A stretch of DNA of 64,000 nucleotides from DAOUAT01 sp964551735 (GCA_964551735.1 CAZKEF010000010.1:62001-126000); one strand, 5' to 3'; positions 27,371-35,716 are shown, counted from the stretch's first letter. Translations and numbers: made by a program. The notes: generated by a model not told the origin, from the sequence alone.

Positions 27371-28634
27371 TCGCGTTCCGAGGTTCCAGCGACAATCCTA
27401 TCACCTCGCCCCACATCGCGTCTTGCTGCCCCTTGGTCTCGGCACAGCTCTTTCCCTGTTGGGCGATAGCACCCTCTATACGGTGCTGCCCCGGCCCGAG
27501 ATCGCGGCCCAGGCCGGTGTGACGCTGGCGATGGTCGGCGTGCTGCTGGGCGTCAACCGCGTGGTCCGCCTGGCCTTCAATGGCATCGCGGGCGTGCTGT
27601 ACGATCGCCTGGCGCGGCGCACGCTCCTCATCGGCGCGCTGACCATCGGCGCTTTCTCGACGTTGCTGTTTGCGATCGGCCGGGGGTTCGCGGCTCTGTT
27701 ACTGTCGCGCGTGTTGTGGGGCGCGGCCTGGTCGGGGATCTGGGTCGGCGGCAACGCGCTGGTGCTGGACATCGCCGGAGAACAGCAGCGCGGCCGGCTG
27801 ACCGGCCAATACCAGATGTGGTTCTTCCTGGGCGCAGGGGTGACGGCGCTGGCCGGCGCGGCGATGACCGACCTGTGGGGCTACCGGACCAGCCTGGCGG
27901 TCAGCGGGGCCATCACGCTGCTGGCCGCACTGTTATGGGCGCGCTACCTGCCGGAGGCGGGGTCGGTCAATCGCCCATCGGCAACAACCCAGGTTTCTCT
28001 GAGAACCCAGGGTTCTAAGCCGTTCCCATGGCGCGCGGTGCTGGCGGCCGCGCTCCCCTTGTTCTTCGTGCGCCTGGTTTTCGCGGGCGTGCTGGTCTCC
28101 ACCGCGATCCTGTGGCTGGGACAATTCGTGGGCGCCGGGCTGCAGGTTGGCGCATGGATCCTGCCCATCGCTACGCTGACGGGCCTGTTTGCGCTGGCGC
28201 GCTCGGTAGTGAGCCTGGCCGGCGCGCCGCTGGCGGGCATGTTATCCGATCGGGCGGGACGGCGCTGGCCGCTGTTGGCGATCGTCCTGGCGGTCGCAGG
28301 GCTGGGCGTTTGGATCACGGGGCAGGCCGCGGCCCTGGTGGCGCTGGCCGGAGCGTTCGTTGCCTGGGCCGCGGCCGGCGCGGCCCAGGGCCTGGCGCCG
28401 GCCATCATCGGCGACCGCGTGCCCGGCGTCTATTATGGCCGCGCGATCAGTGTGATCTACACTTTGGGCGACTTCGGCAGCGCGCTCGGCCCACCGTTGG
28501 CGTTGGGGCTGGCGGGTAGCCTGCCCATCGCCGCGCTCTATCGCCTCTGTGCCGCGCTGCTGGCGCTGACGGCGGGTTTCGCTGCGTGGCAAGCAGTAGG
28601 CGAATGGAGGGTTCAACGATGCGCAACGTCTTGA
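27363..28634 (+). CDS. MFS transporter
   Basis: A 423-residue major facilitator with about 12 helices and the loop motif GVLYDRLARRTLL after helix 2, repeated as GMLSDRAGRRWPLL in the second half. The substrate is unknown. Residues about 208-218 (TTQVSLRTQGS) in the central cytoplasmic loop are encoded by a palindromic repeat. It overlaps the HIT gene by 8 nt and the following hydrolase by 16 nt. Confidence 0.85.
   Translation: MINRVPRFQRQSYHLAPHRVLLPLGLGTALSLLGDSTLYTVLPRPEIAAQAGVTLAMVGVLLGVNRVVRLAFNGIAGVLYDRLARRTLLIGALTIGAFSTLLFAIGRGFAALLLSRVLWGAAWSGIWVGGNALVLDIAGEQQRGRLTGQYQMWFFLGAGVTALAGAAMTDLWGYRTSLAVSGAITLLAALLWARYLPEAGSVNRPSATTQVSLRTQGSKPFPWRAVLAAALPLFFVRLVFAGVLVSTAILWLGQFVGAGLQVGAWILPIATLTGLFALARSVVSLAGAPLAGMLSDRAGRRWPLLAIVLAVAGLGVWITGQAAALVALAGAFVAWAAAGAAQGLAPAIIGDRVPGVYYGRAISVIYTLGDFGSALGPPLALGLAGSLPIAALYRLCAALLALTAGFAAWQAVGEWRVQRCATS
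27986..28016. repeat. AACCCAGGTTTCTCTGAGAACCC repeat inside the MFS gene
   Basis: A palindromic repeat read in frame in the helix 6-7 loop. A related copy lies between perR and katG at 5774-5803. Confidence 0.6.
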
Positions 28635-29539
28635 TCGAAGACGACAAACTCAGCTACCAGCTTCACCATGGCTCGCCGCGGCCTGCTGGCCCGCCGTTGG
28701 TGCTGATCCACGGCGCAGGCGGCAACGCCATGCACTGGCCGGCCGAGCTGCGCCGGCTGCCAGGCGGGACGGTCTACGCGCTCGATCTGCCGGGACACGG
28801 CAAGTCGGGCGGCGCGGGGCGGACGGAGGTCGGCGCGTATGCCGAGGTGGTGTGCGCGTTCGCCGACGCGCTTGATCTGCCCCCCTTTGTGTTGGCCGGC
28901 CACTCTATGGGCGGCGCGATCGCCATGGAGTGCGCGCTGCGCTATCCGAACCGCCTGGCGGGGCTGATCCTGGTGGGCACAGGCGCGCGGCTGCGGGTGG
29001 CGCCGCAGATCCTGGACGGCATCCTGGCCGACTTCGCGGGCGCCACCGAGCTGCTGACCGCCTGGACCCACGGTGAGGCCACAGCCCCGAACCTGCGCCG
29101 CCTCTACCTGCGCCGGCTGCGCGAGGTGGACCCGCAGGTGCTGCATGGCGACTTTGCCGCGTGCGACGCGTTCGACCGCCGCGCCGACGTGAGCCGCATC
29201 ACGGCCCCGACCCTCATCCTCTGCGGCGATGCGGATCGCATGACGCCGGTCAAGTACAGCCAATACCTGCACGAGCAGATCGCGGGTTCGCAGTTGACGG
29301 TTATCCCCGACGCGGGGCATATGGTGATGCTGGAGCAGCCCGCGGCGGTGGCGGAGGCTGTAATACACTTTCTCGCCGGGCCGGCGAGAGTCTCAAGTCA
29401 AGGCGCCATTCAAGAGAAAGTCGAACGGCCGGATCGGACTCGCCTCGCGCGCGAGTGCGCTAAACTCGATCCGCGCGAGGAACAGGCATTGGCGGAAGAA
29501 GGAATGGCGCAGGAGTTGGCCCAATGGCCCGCATACTGA
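28619..29539 (+). CDS. Alpha/beta hydrolase fused to an antitoxin-like tail
   Basis: A 306-residue protein. Residues 1-260 form an alpha/beta hydrolase: LIHGAGGNAMHW, nucleophile LAGHSMGGAI, acid region LILCGDADRMTP, His in IPDAGHMVMLEQP. The hydrolase should end near EAVIHFLAG. About 45 extra residues follow, ending LDPREEQALAEEGMAQELAQ. This tail reads like the C-terminus of antitoxins found upstream of mazF genes, and the gene indeed overlaps mazF by 16 nt. ATG 28619 has GGAGGG upstream. The native antitoxin N-terminus is missing, so either a fusion arose by deletion or the tail alone suffices. Confidence 0.7.
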   Translation: MRNVLIEDDKLSYQLHHGSPRPAGPPLVLIHGAGGNAMHWPAELRRLPGGTVYALDLPGHGKSGGAGRTEVGAYAEVVCAFADALDLPPFVLAGHSMGGAIAMECALRYPNRLAGLILVGTGARLRVAPQILDGILADFAGATELLTAWTHGEATAPNLRRLYLRRLREVDPQVLHGDFAACDAFDRRADVSRITAPTLILCGDADRMTPVKYSQYLHEQIAGSQLTVIPDAGHMVMLEQPAAVAEAVIHFLAGPARVSSQGAIQEKVERPDRTRLARECAKLDPREEQALAEEGMAQELAQWPAY

Positions 29540-29859
29540 GAGGTGATATCTTCTGGGCAGACCTCGATCCGGTGCGGCGACGAGAGCAGGCGGGCCGTCG
29601 CCCGGTGCTTGTCATCAGCCGGGATGTTTTCAACGAACGGTCTGGCACGGTAATCGCCATGGCGCTGACCAGTCAGCCACCGGCGGCGGGATTTCCATTG
29701 ACCTATCCCTTGTCAGCCGAACTGCCCAAGCCATCGTGGGTCAAAATCAGCCAGATTCGCACGCTATCGGTCGATCGCTTGGGCGAGAAGCTGGGCGAAG
29801 TATCACTCGAGGACTTAGATCAGATCATCACCGGACTCGATGAGATCGTCGGGAATTGA
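29524..29859 (+). CDS. mazF: MazF/PemK family endoribonuclease toxin
   Basis: A 111-residue toxin with RGDIFWADLDPV, RRPVLVISRDVFN, and the C-terminal SWVKISQIRTLSVDRLG containing the conserved Ser and Arg region of MazF. It cleaves single-stranded RNA. The start overlaps the upstream hydrolase-antitoxin gene by 16 nt, the usual toxin-antitoxin coupling. Confidence 0.92.
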   Translation: MARILRGDIFWADLDPVRRREQAGRRPVLVISRDVFNERSGTVIAMALTSQPPAAGFPLTYPLSAELPKPSWVKISQIRTLSVDRLGEKLGEVSLEDLDQIITGLDEIVGN

Positions 29860-29938
29860 GGGCAGGGGGCAACAAGATTCGGCTCTTCAGTGCATTATCC
29901 GTGCCAGTTGCCTAAGGACTTATCCCCGCCGGTCTCTG

Positions 29939-29973
29939 CACGTGCCAGGCACGTCCGACGTGCCTGGCACGTG
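29939..29973. terminator. Perfect 16-bp hairpin between convergent genes
   Basis: CACGTGCCAGGCACGT pairs perfectly with its reverse complement across CCG, followed by GAAAAG; the minus strand reads TTTTC before it. It lies between mazF and the convergent membrane-protein gene. It may act as a terminator for both or be a repeat. The rest of the 131-nt gap shows nothing else. Confidence 0.55.
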
Positions 29974-29990
29974 AAAAGATGCCGCTCTAT

Positions 29991-30947
29991 TTACGCCACC
30001 ACCTCGCGATACGCCAACGTCCACGCGCTGGAGCTGAACGTCTCGTACAGCCCGCTGATGAAGGTCAGGGGCACGCCCACGAGCAGCAACAAGATAGGCA
30101 GGCCGCTGATCACCGCGGGCGCGATGGCGTTCGTCGCCGCGTAGACGCCGTAGCCCACCGCGAAGCCCAGTCCGCCGCCGATGACCACGAGCGCCAGCGC
30201 CACGGGCAGGATCACGATGCTGAAGCCGATGGCGATGCCGGCCAGCAGCAGCCACATCACCCCCACGTCCTTCAGCCGGCCGCGCACCAGCGCAATGCCG
30301 GCAGTCAGCGCCTCGCCGATGCTCCGATCGCGCAGCGCGATCTCCCGCGACCAGAACTGGCCGAGTACGCTCAGCAAGATGACCGCGATGATCAGCACCA
30401 GGACTACCAGCAGCACCAGCACCACGGTCAGGGCGATCCCGATCCCGTTCGCCACGTCGTTGCCGATCAGCAGGAGCAGCAGCGGCGAGAAGCCCAGGCC
30501 GAGCACGACCGCTGCCGCCAGCAGGAACGCGACGCCCACGATGAGCTCCAGCAGGAACAGTCGGAACGTCCGCTGGCTCCACCCCAGGCGGAAGCCCTCG
30601 CGCCACGTGGGCGGCGCGCCGGTGGCTTCGATCTGATTCACCGATCGGTAGAGCGCGGTGCGGGCCACGTAGCTCACGATCAGCGCCGCCACGCCCAGGA
30701 TCAGCAGGAGGCCGCAGCAAAGGACGATCCAGCCGATGTACCGGCCGGGGTCGAGGTTCGCCAGTTCGGGTGGGAGCGTGACGCCCCACCGGCGGAGGTC
30801 CTGATCCTGGAAAGAGTAGCTGAGGCCATTGCCGCTTCCACCGCCACTCCCGCCGCTGGTGAGCGCGACCAGGATGCCGAACAGCCACAAGACCCGATAG
30901 CGCCGCGTGATGGCAAACGCGCGCTTGACCAAAGCGACCTGGTTCAT
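29991..30947 (-). CDS. Multi-pass membrane protein of unknown function
   Basis: A 318-residue protein with about six hydrophobic helices, an amphipathic N-terminus (VALVKRAFAITRRYRVLWLF) and the soluble segment ATGAPPTWREGFRLGW, an arrangement seen in DUF7544/glycerophosphodiesterase membrane-domain-like proteins. No catalytic residues are evident. Its ATG overlaps the rdgB stop by 4 nt, so the two are co-translated. Confidence 0.65.
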   Translation of the reverse strand: MNQVALVKRAFAITRRYRVLWLFGILVALTSGGSGGGSGNGLSYSFQDQDLRRWGVTLPPELANLDPGRYIGWIVLCCGLLLILGVAALIVSYVARTALYRSVNQIEATGAPPTWREGFRLGWSQRTFRLFLLELIVGVAFLLAAAVVLGLGFSPLLLLLIGNDVANGIGIALTVVLVLLVVLVLIIAVILLSVLGQFWSREIALRDRSIGEALTAGIALVRGRLKDVGVMWLLLAGIAIGFSIVILPVALALVVIGGGLGFAVGYGVYAATNAIAPAVISGLPILLLLVGVPLTFISGLYETFSSSAWTLAYREVVA

Positions 30948-31561
30948 ACGGTTCTCCTTTCATGTTTCAATAATTCCGCCAACACCGCGGCCGCAGCCTG
31001 CGCCGCACGACCGCGATGGCTGATCTCATTTTTGACCTCCGGCGCAAGCTGGGCCATGGTCAGCCCGTGCTCCGGCAGGTAGAACACCGGGTCGTAGCCG
31101 AAGCCGTTGGCCCCGATCGGCCCGAACGCGATGATCCCCTCGCACGCGCCATCGGCCGTGCGCACAGCGCCTTCTGGAACCGCCAGCGCGACCGTGCAGC
31201 GAAACCGCGCCGTTCGCCGGTCCCACGGCACGCCCGTCAGCGCATCCAGTAGCTTGCGGTAGCGGTCGGCGTCCGACGCGCCGGGCCCGGCGTAGCGGGA
31301 TGAGTAAACACCCGGCGCGCCGCCCAACGCATCTACCTCCAGCCCGGAATCGTCGACCCAGGTCCACAGGCCCGACAGGCCAGCATAAGTTGTGGCCTTC
31401 AGGATCGCGTTCTCCGCGAAGGTCGCGCCGGTCTCGTCCACCTCCTGCGTGATCCTCTCTGCGTCCAGGTAGGTCACCTCCAACGGCAGCCCGGCCAACA
31501 GATCGCGATACTCGCGCACCTTGCCGGAGTTGTGCGTCGCAACGAGCAGTTTGTGGGTCAT
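30944..31561 (-). CDS. rdgB: XTP/dITP diphosphatase (non-canonical purine NTP pyrophosphatase)
   Basis: A 205-residue HAM1/RdgB protein: LLVATHNSGKVREYRDLL, ETGATFAENAILKA, VDDSGLEVDALGGAPGVYS, GFGYDPVFYLPE and the C-terminal SHRGRAAQAA. It removes ITP, dITP and XTP from nucleotide pools. It is divergent from prs with a 168-nt gap containing the prs promoter. Confidence 0.93.
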   Translation of the reverse strand: MTHKLLVATHNSGKVREYRDLLAGLPLEVTYLDAERITQEVDETGATFAENAILKATTYAGLSGLWTWVDDSGLEVDALGGAPGVYSSRYAGPGASDADRYRKLLDALTGVPWDRRTARFRCTVALAVPEGAVRTADGACEGIIAFGPIGANGFGYDPVFYLPEHGLTMAQLAPEVKNEISHRGRAAQAAAAVLAELLKHERRTV

Positions 31562-31668
31562 GGTCCTCGGTTCCTGTCGTGGATAGAGTGGTAATCCCCG
31601 GACAAGTTCCCTTGTCCCCTATTTCCTTGTCTCCGCTTCCCCGTGTCTCCCCATCCCCCAGTCTCTTT

Positions 31669-31697
31669 TTGCCTCATCACCCGCTCAATGCTATCAT
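31669..31697 (+). promoter_or_regulatory. prs promoter
   Basis: TTGCCT (31669-31674) and TATCAT (31692-31697) are spaced by 17 nt. The transcription start would fall near 31704, which excludes ATG 31688 and earlier starts for prs. The region before it (31570-31668) is pyrimidine-rich with TCTCC runs. Confidence 0.55.
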
Positions 31698-31729
31698 ACC
31701 AACCGTATCTCTCGCAAAAGGAGGCGGCT

Positions 31730-32755
31730 TTGGGCGTGCATCATCCGTTGCGCATCTTCTCGGGCACGGCTAACTGGCCGTTGGCAAAGGATGTCGTTAC
31801 CATTTTGGACCGTTTGCCTGCGCGCATTGAGCTGGAGTCCAAGGCATTCGATCGGGATCAGCAGAACATCCCACCTCTGGAGCTCGGCAAATGTACTACC
31901 ACCAGGCTCAAAGACAGCGAAATCCACGTGATGATTGACGAGGTGGTGCGGGACCAGGATGTGTTCATCATCCAGCCCTGTTCACGTCCCGTCAACGACA
32001 ATCTGATGGAGTTGTTGCTCTACATTGACGCGTTTCGCCGTGCGTCCGCGCATGAGATCACCGCGGTCATTCCTTACTTCCCCTATGGCCGCCAGGAGCG
32101 GATGGCGAAGGGCCGCGAGGCGATCAGCGCCAAGGTGGTCGCCCGGATGCTGGAGATGATGGGCGTGGCGCGCGTGGTTTATTTCGACGTTCATGCTGCC
32201 GCCACCCAGGGCTTTTTCAACGTGCCGGTGGACCCGCTCAGCGCCATGATGGTGTTGGCCGATTACTTCCGCAAGCCAGGTTTCGAGGAAGCCGCCATCG
32301 TGTCGCCCGACGTGGGCCGCGCGAAGTTTGCCGGCCGCTACGCCGAGTGCCTGGGCCTGCCGTTGGTGGTGATGCATAAGCGGCGGGAGAGCTTCGATAG
32401 GGCGCAGGTGTCCCACGTCGTAGGCGATATCCGGGACAAGATCCCCATCATCATTGACGACGTGATCGCGGGCGGCAGCGTGTTAGATGAGATCCCCAAC
32501 CTGATCGAAGCCGGCGCCCGGCCCGAGGTGTATCTGGCCATCACCCACGGTGTGCTGCTCGATACTGCGCTGGCCCGGCTGGAGAGCCCCTGGATCAAGA
32601 AGCTGATCATTTCGGATACCATCCAGCAGCCGCCTGAGATCATCAACCATCCGAAGATCGAAGTGGTGTCAATAGCCAAGCTGCTGGCCGACGTCATCTG
32701 GCGCATCCATGTCGGCGCATCCATCGGCAGCCTGATCGAGAAGACGCGGGGGTAA
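31730..32755 (+). CDS. prs: Ribose-phosphate pyrophosphokinase
   Basis: A 341-residue PRPP synthase. Recognisable parts are LRIFSGTANWPLAKDV, LKDSEIHV, NDNLMELLLYIDAFRRASAH, IPYFPYGRQER, FDVHAAATQGFF (normally D-x-H-A-x-QIQGFF), HKRRES and IIIDDVIAGGSVLDE. The ribose-5-phosphate loop usually reads DDMIDTAGT, so this copy is divergent with a shortened loop. It makes PRPP from ribose-5-phosphate and ATP. AAAGGAGG (31717-31724) favours a TTG at 31730 or a GTG at 31736. Confidence 0.82.
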   Translation: MGVHHPLRIFSGTANWPLAKDVVTILDRLPARIELESKAFDRDQQNIPPLELGKCTTTRLKDSEIHVMIDEVVRDQDVFIIQPCSRPVNDNLMELLLYIDAFRRASAHEITAVIPYFPYGRQERMAKGREAISAKVVARMLEMMGVARVVYFDVHAAATQGFFNVPVDPLSAMMVLADYFRKPGFEEAAIVSPDVGRAKFAGRYAECLGLPLVVMHKRRESFDRAQVSHVVGDIRDKIPIIIDDVIAGGSVLDEIPNLIEAGARPEVYLAITHGVLLDTALARLESPWIKKLIISDTIQQPPEIINHPKIEVVSIAKLLADVIWRIHVGASIGSLIEKTRG

Positions 32756-32761
32756 CGGGAC

Positions 32762-33259
32762 GTGACTCTGTACGATTGGCTATTGACCTATCTTGGGCCG
32801 CTCCTGGGCGTCCTGTTGGCGTTTATCCTAGGGCTGACTGCCCTTGTGGTCTGGCTAGCACGGCGATTGCGCCGGTTGGAGGGCCATTATCGCGCGCTCA
32901 CCGCTGGGACTGACGGCGGCAACCTGGAAGCGGTGCTAGAAGCCCATGTGCGCGATGTGCGCGCAATGGCAGCCAAGGCCCAGGAGGCGGACGCGCTGGC
33001 GCGCAGCTTGGAGCGAGCCAGCCGCAGCCATTTGCAGCGCGTCGGCTTCCTGCGGTTCAACCCATTCCGTGACGCGGGGGGTGATCAAAGCTTCACCGCG
33101 GCCCTGGCCGACCAGGACGGCAACGGCCTGGTTATCAGTAGCTTGCACAGCCGTGATGTAACGCGCGTTTATGGCAAGCCGTTGGCCGCATGGGAATCGG
33201 CATATCCGCTGACCGACGAAGAACAGCAGGCGATCTTGAAAGCTAAAGGTGAGAGATAG
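32762..33259 (+). CDS. DUF4446 family membrane-anchored protein
   Basis: A 165-residue protein with one N-terminal membrane helix (LGPLLGVLLAFILGLTALVV), a coiled-coil-like stretch (residues 35-95), then the conserved core LQRVGFLRFNPFRDAGGDQS, followed by FTAALADQDGNGLVISSLHS. These are diagnostic of DUF4446, of unknown function. The start is GTG 32762, 6 nt after prs, and the stop abuts the bactofilin ATG with no gap. The pairing suggests a shared role in cell structure. Confidence 0.85.
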   Translation: MTLYDWLLTYLGPLLGVLLAFILGLTALVVWLARRLRRLEGHYRALTAGTDGGNLEAVLEAHVRDVRAMAAKAQEADALARSLERASRSHLQRVGFLRFNPFRDAGGDQSFTAALADQDGNGLVISSLHSRDVTRVYGKPLAAWESAYPLTDEEQQAILKAKGER

Positions 33260-33694
33260 ATGTTATTCAAACGTGACTCCCGGCCAGCGCCGGATCAAAT
33301 CGAAGCGACGATAGGGTCGCGCACCACGTTCGATGGTCGCCTGCGCTGCGATGGTAGCGTGCGCATCGACGGCACAGTGGAGGGCGGGTTCATCGAGACC
33401 CTAGGCAACGTGCTGATCACTAAGGCCGCGCGGGTGATGGCCGACATCAAGGCTAAGACGGTCTCGGTGGCCGGCGCGTACAAGGGGACCATCACTGCCG
33501 ACCGGGTGGAGTTGTTGGAGGGCGGCCGCTTGTGGGGCACGATCAATGTCCGGTCATTCTTACTGGATGAGGGCGCGCACTTCCATGGGGAGTTGGTGAT
33601 GCAGGGCACAGAGGCTGATGAGTCGCTGCTGCCCCCAAGGCCAGCCGCGGGAGAGCAGATACCTGTAGAGAAACCGCACGTGAGCGCGGCCTAG
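33260..33694 (+). CDS. Bactofilin (polymer-forming cytoskeletal protein)
   Basis: A 144-residue bactofilin. The central beta-helix (IGSRTTFDGRLRCDGSVRID through NVRSFLLDEGAHFHG) carries the repeated G-hydrophobic pattern of the family, flanked by short disordered ends. Bactofilins polymerise without nucleotide and scaffold envelope enzymes. It is the last gene of the prs-DUF4446-bactofilin run; a hairpin follows. Confidence 0.92.
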   Translation: MLFKRDSRPAPDQIEATIGSRTTFDGRLRCDGSVRIDGTVEGGFIETLGNVLITKAARVMADIKAKTVSVAGAYKGTITADRVELLEGGRLWGTINVRSFLLDEGAHFHGELVMQGTEADESLLPPRPAAGEQIPVEKPHVSAA

Positions 33695-33700
33695 TATGTG

Positions 33701-33731
33701 GACACCAGGTTTCCGGCAGAAACCTGGTGTC
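33701..33731. terminator. Perfect 13-bp hairpin after the bactofilin gene
   Basis: GACACCAGGTTTC pairs with GAAACCTGGTGTC across CGGCA, between two convergent genes. It shares the GGTTTC...GAAACC core with the hairpin at 19438-19471, so it may be a repeat used as a terminator. Confidence 0.6.
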
Positions 33732-33753
33732 TTAACACGAGTGCCTTGCACGC

Positions 33754-34152
33754 CTATGCGCGCAACAACCCCACGCGCACAGCGGGTTTCTCGGTGTACC
33801 ACAAGAGCAACGTCGAGAGAATCATGGCTGTGAACGTGAGGATCACATAGGGCCAGTTTGCCGTTGTGCCCAGTTCGGTCGTTTCGGTCAGATTGGGCCA
33901 CAACATCATCAGGCGGCTGATGATGTTAAATCCCTGAGCGAAGGACATCAAGTACCAGGGCGTAGCTGCGGTGCTGCGGCGGACGATCAACTGAAAGTCA
34001 GCAATCAGCACCATGAGGACGAGAAGCGCGGGTAGCCACCATTCTTGCGTTGTCGGTGCAAATGACTTAGCAGGGAAGAGCAGCAGCGGTATGATTTGCA
34101 GGATGAGAACGGCGATGATGACGGCGGGCATGGTTTGAATACTACGTCGCAT
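33754..34152 (-). CDS. Small four-helix membrane protein
   Basis: A 132-residue protein starting MRRSIQTMPAVIIAVLILQI with four hydrophobic helices. I recognise no family. ATG 34152 has AAGGAG seven nt upstream, and a consensus promoter lies at 34187-34215 on the minus strand, so expression is well supported. Upstream in-frame residues belong to the leader of the divergent liv operon. Confidence 0.65.
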   Translation of the reverse strand: MRRSIQTMPAVIIAVLILQIIPLLLFPAKSFAPTTQEWWLPALLVLMVLIADFQLIVRRSTAATPWYLMSFAQGFNIISRLMMLWPNLTETTELGTTANWPYVILTFTAMILSTLLLWYTEKPAVRVGLLRA

Positions 34153-34186
34153 AGCGTGTCTCCTTATTGTAGCGCGGCTAAGGTGG

Positions 34187-34247
34187 ATTATAGGCGGCTT
34201 GCCCCTCTCTGTCAACCCTTGACATTTGCTAAGCGTTTCGCTATAAT
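34187..34247. promoter_or_regulatory. Back-to-back consensus promoters sharing a palindrome
   Basis: Minus strand: TTGACA (34215-34210), 17-nt spacer, TATAAT (34192-34187). Plus strand: TTGACA (34219-34224), 17-nt spacer, TATAAT (34242-34247). Both are perfect sigma70-type consensus. The two -35 boxes form the palindrome TGTCAACCCTTGACA (34210-34224). The plus promoter drives the liv operon, the minus one the small membrane protein. Confidence 0.9.
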
Positions 34248-34253
34248 CTCCGA

Positions 34254-34558
34254 CAGTGTGCTCCATAATAGGGGTACTATCCTCGTGGACAACCTCGTTG
34301 CTTGTCCGGCCAGGTCGTTCGACAGCGGCGTCGACCTGGGTTTGCATTACTGGCTGACCCAAAAACGATTTGGTGAATGCATCCTCCAAGATGCCAGGAG
34401 CTGAGGTTAAGGAGGTGATAGCTTCCCAAGAGTGTGCTGTAGAGCTCGCCAGCGAGCTCGAAATCCTGGTGGTGTGGGCCGGACCAGACCCACCCAAGCT
34501 GTGAACCCGGTTTCTGTCCCAGTTCAGTCATTCTATACTCAACAGAGGAGAAGTCCCC
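34254..34558 (+). promoter_or_regulatory. Long structured 5' leader of the liv operon
   Basis: About 305 nt separate the promoter start from livK. Visible stems are CCAGGTCG/CGACCTGG (starting near 34308), TGCATT/AATGCA around 34343-34381, GAGCTCG-CCAG-CGAGCTC at 34444-34461, and a GTGGG/CCCAC hairpin further down. An outer pairing of GGTT and AGCTT with AAGCT and AACC is possible. At 34407-34419 TTAAGGAGGTGAT is fully complementary to a 16S rRNA 3' end but has no start codon at the proper distance. No known riboswitch class was recognised. Confidence 0.5.
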
Positions 34559-35716
34559 ATGCGTGCTTTCAGACTGTTCGGCGTGATCATGATCCTGTCC
34601 ATGTTGCTGTCTGCTTGTGCTGGTGGCCAGGCAGGCGGTGGCGAGATCAAGGTCGCTATCCTGGCCCCGTTGTCGGGCCCTGTCCCCACCTTCGGCGTTA
34701 TGACCCGCGATGGCGCGCTGCTGGCCATTGAAGAATGGAATGCCAAGGGTGGCGTGTTGGGCAAGAAGATCGTGCCCATCGTTGAAGACAGCCAGTGCAC
34801 CCCTGACCCGGCGGTGAACGCAGCCAACAAGGTCATTGACCAGGATAAGGCCAAGTTCATTATCGGCGAGGTCTGCTCCAAGGCTTCCATCCCCGTGACT
34901 GAGATCGCCAATGCCAAGGGCGTGCTGCAGATCAGCCCCACCTCAACCAACCCCGATGTGACGGTGGCGTCCGATGGCAAGACCAAGGACTACATCTTCC
35001 GCGCCTGCTTCATTGACCCCTTCCAGGGCAAGGTGGGCGCCAAGTTCGCCCTCGATGAGTTGGGGGCCAAGACCGCCTTCGTGCTGCTGGATCAGGCCAA
35101 CGACTACGTCAAGGGCCTGGCTGAGGTGTTTATCGCTGAGTTTGCGGCGGCTGGCGGCACCATTGTCGGCACCGAGAGCTACACGTCTCAGGACACCGAC
35201 TTCTCGGCTATCCTGGCCAAGGTGGCAGACACCAAGCCAGATGTGGTTTACCTCCCCGACTACTACAACATCGTCAACCTGGCCACCAAGCAGGCCAAGG
35301 AAAAGGGTATCACTGCTACGTTCTTGGGCGGCGACGGTTGGGATTCCTCGGATCTGGACCTGGCGGCCGCAGCAGGTGGGTACTTCACCAACCACTACGC
35401 AGCCGACTCCACGGCCCCGGCCGCGGTGGCCTTCCAGAAGACGTTCGCTGACAAGTACAAGGATGACACCGGCAAGGGCAAGGTGCCGGATGCTCTGGCG
35501 GCGCTGGCATACGACGCCACCCACATCCTGCTGCAAAGCATGAAGGAAGCCAACAGCGACGATCCCGCCAAGGTGAAGGACGCCATGGCTAAGATCCAGT
35601 TCGACGGCGTTTCTGGCCGCATTACCTTCGACGCGCAGCACAACCCGGTCAAGTCGGCCACGATCCTGTCCGTCACCGAAGCGGGTGTGAAGTTCAACTC
35701 GGTCGTGAATCCGTAA
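34559..35716 (+). CDS. livK: Branched-chain amino acid ABC transporter, substrate-binding lipoprotein
   Basis: A 385-residue type I periplasmic-binding protein of the LivJ/LivK family. It has a lipoprotein signal with lipobox LSAC (Cys20), then IKVAILAPLSGPVPTFGVMT, EEWNAKGGVLGKKI and FIIGEVCSKASIPV, with the Ser/Thr ligand region at SPTSTNP. It captures amino acids or related solutes outside the membrane for LivHM-GF. Exact ligand unknown. It is first in a complete liv operon with a long structured leader and is followed by a strong hairpin. Confidence 0.93.
   Translation: MRAFRLFGVIMILSMLLSACAGGQAGGGEIKVAILAPLSGPVPTFGVMTRDGALLAIEEWNAKGGVLGKKIVPIVEDSQCTPDPAVNAANKVIDQDKAKFIIGEVCSKASIPVTEIANAKGVLQISPTSTNPDVTVASDGKTKDYIFRACFIDPFQGKVGAKFALDELGAKTAFVLLDQANDYVKGLAEVFIAEFAAAGGTIVGTESYTSQDTDFSAILAKVADTKPDVVYLPDYYNIVNLATKQAKEKGITATFLGGDGWDSSDLDLAAAAGGYFTNHYAADSTAPAAVAFQKTFADKYKDDTGKGKVPDALAALAYDATHILLQSMKEANSDDPAKVKDAMAKIQFDGVSGRITFDAQHNPVKSATILSVTEAGVKFNSVVNP

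Noticed and set aside
34432..34731. Possible 99-residue gene after the extended anti-16S sequence in the liv leader
   Set aside because: The GTG is too far from the SD-like sequence, the product has no recognisable feature and most of it overlaps livK in another frame.
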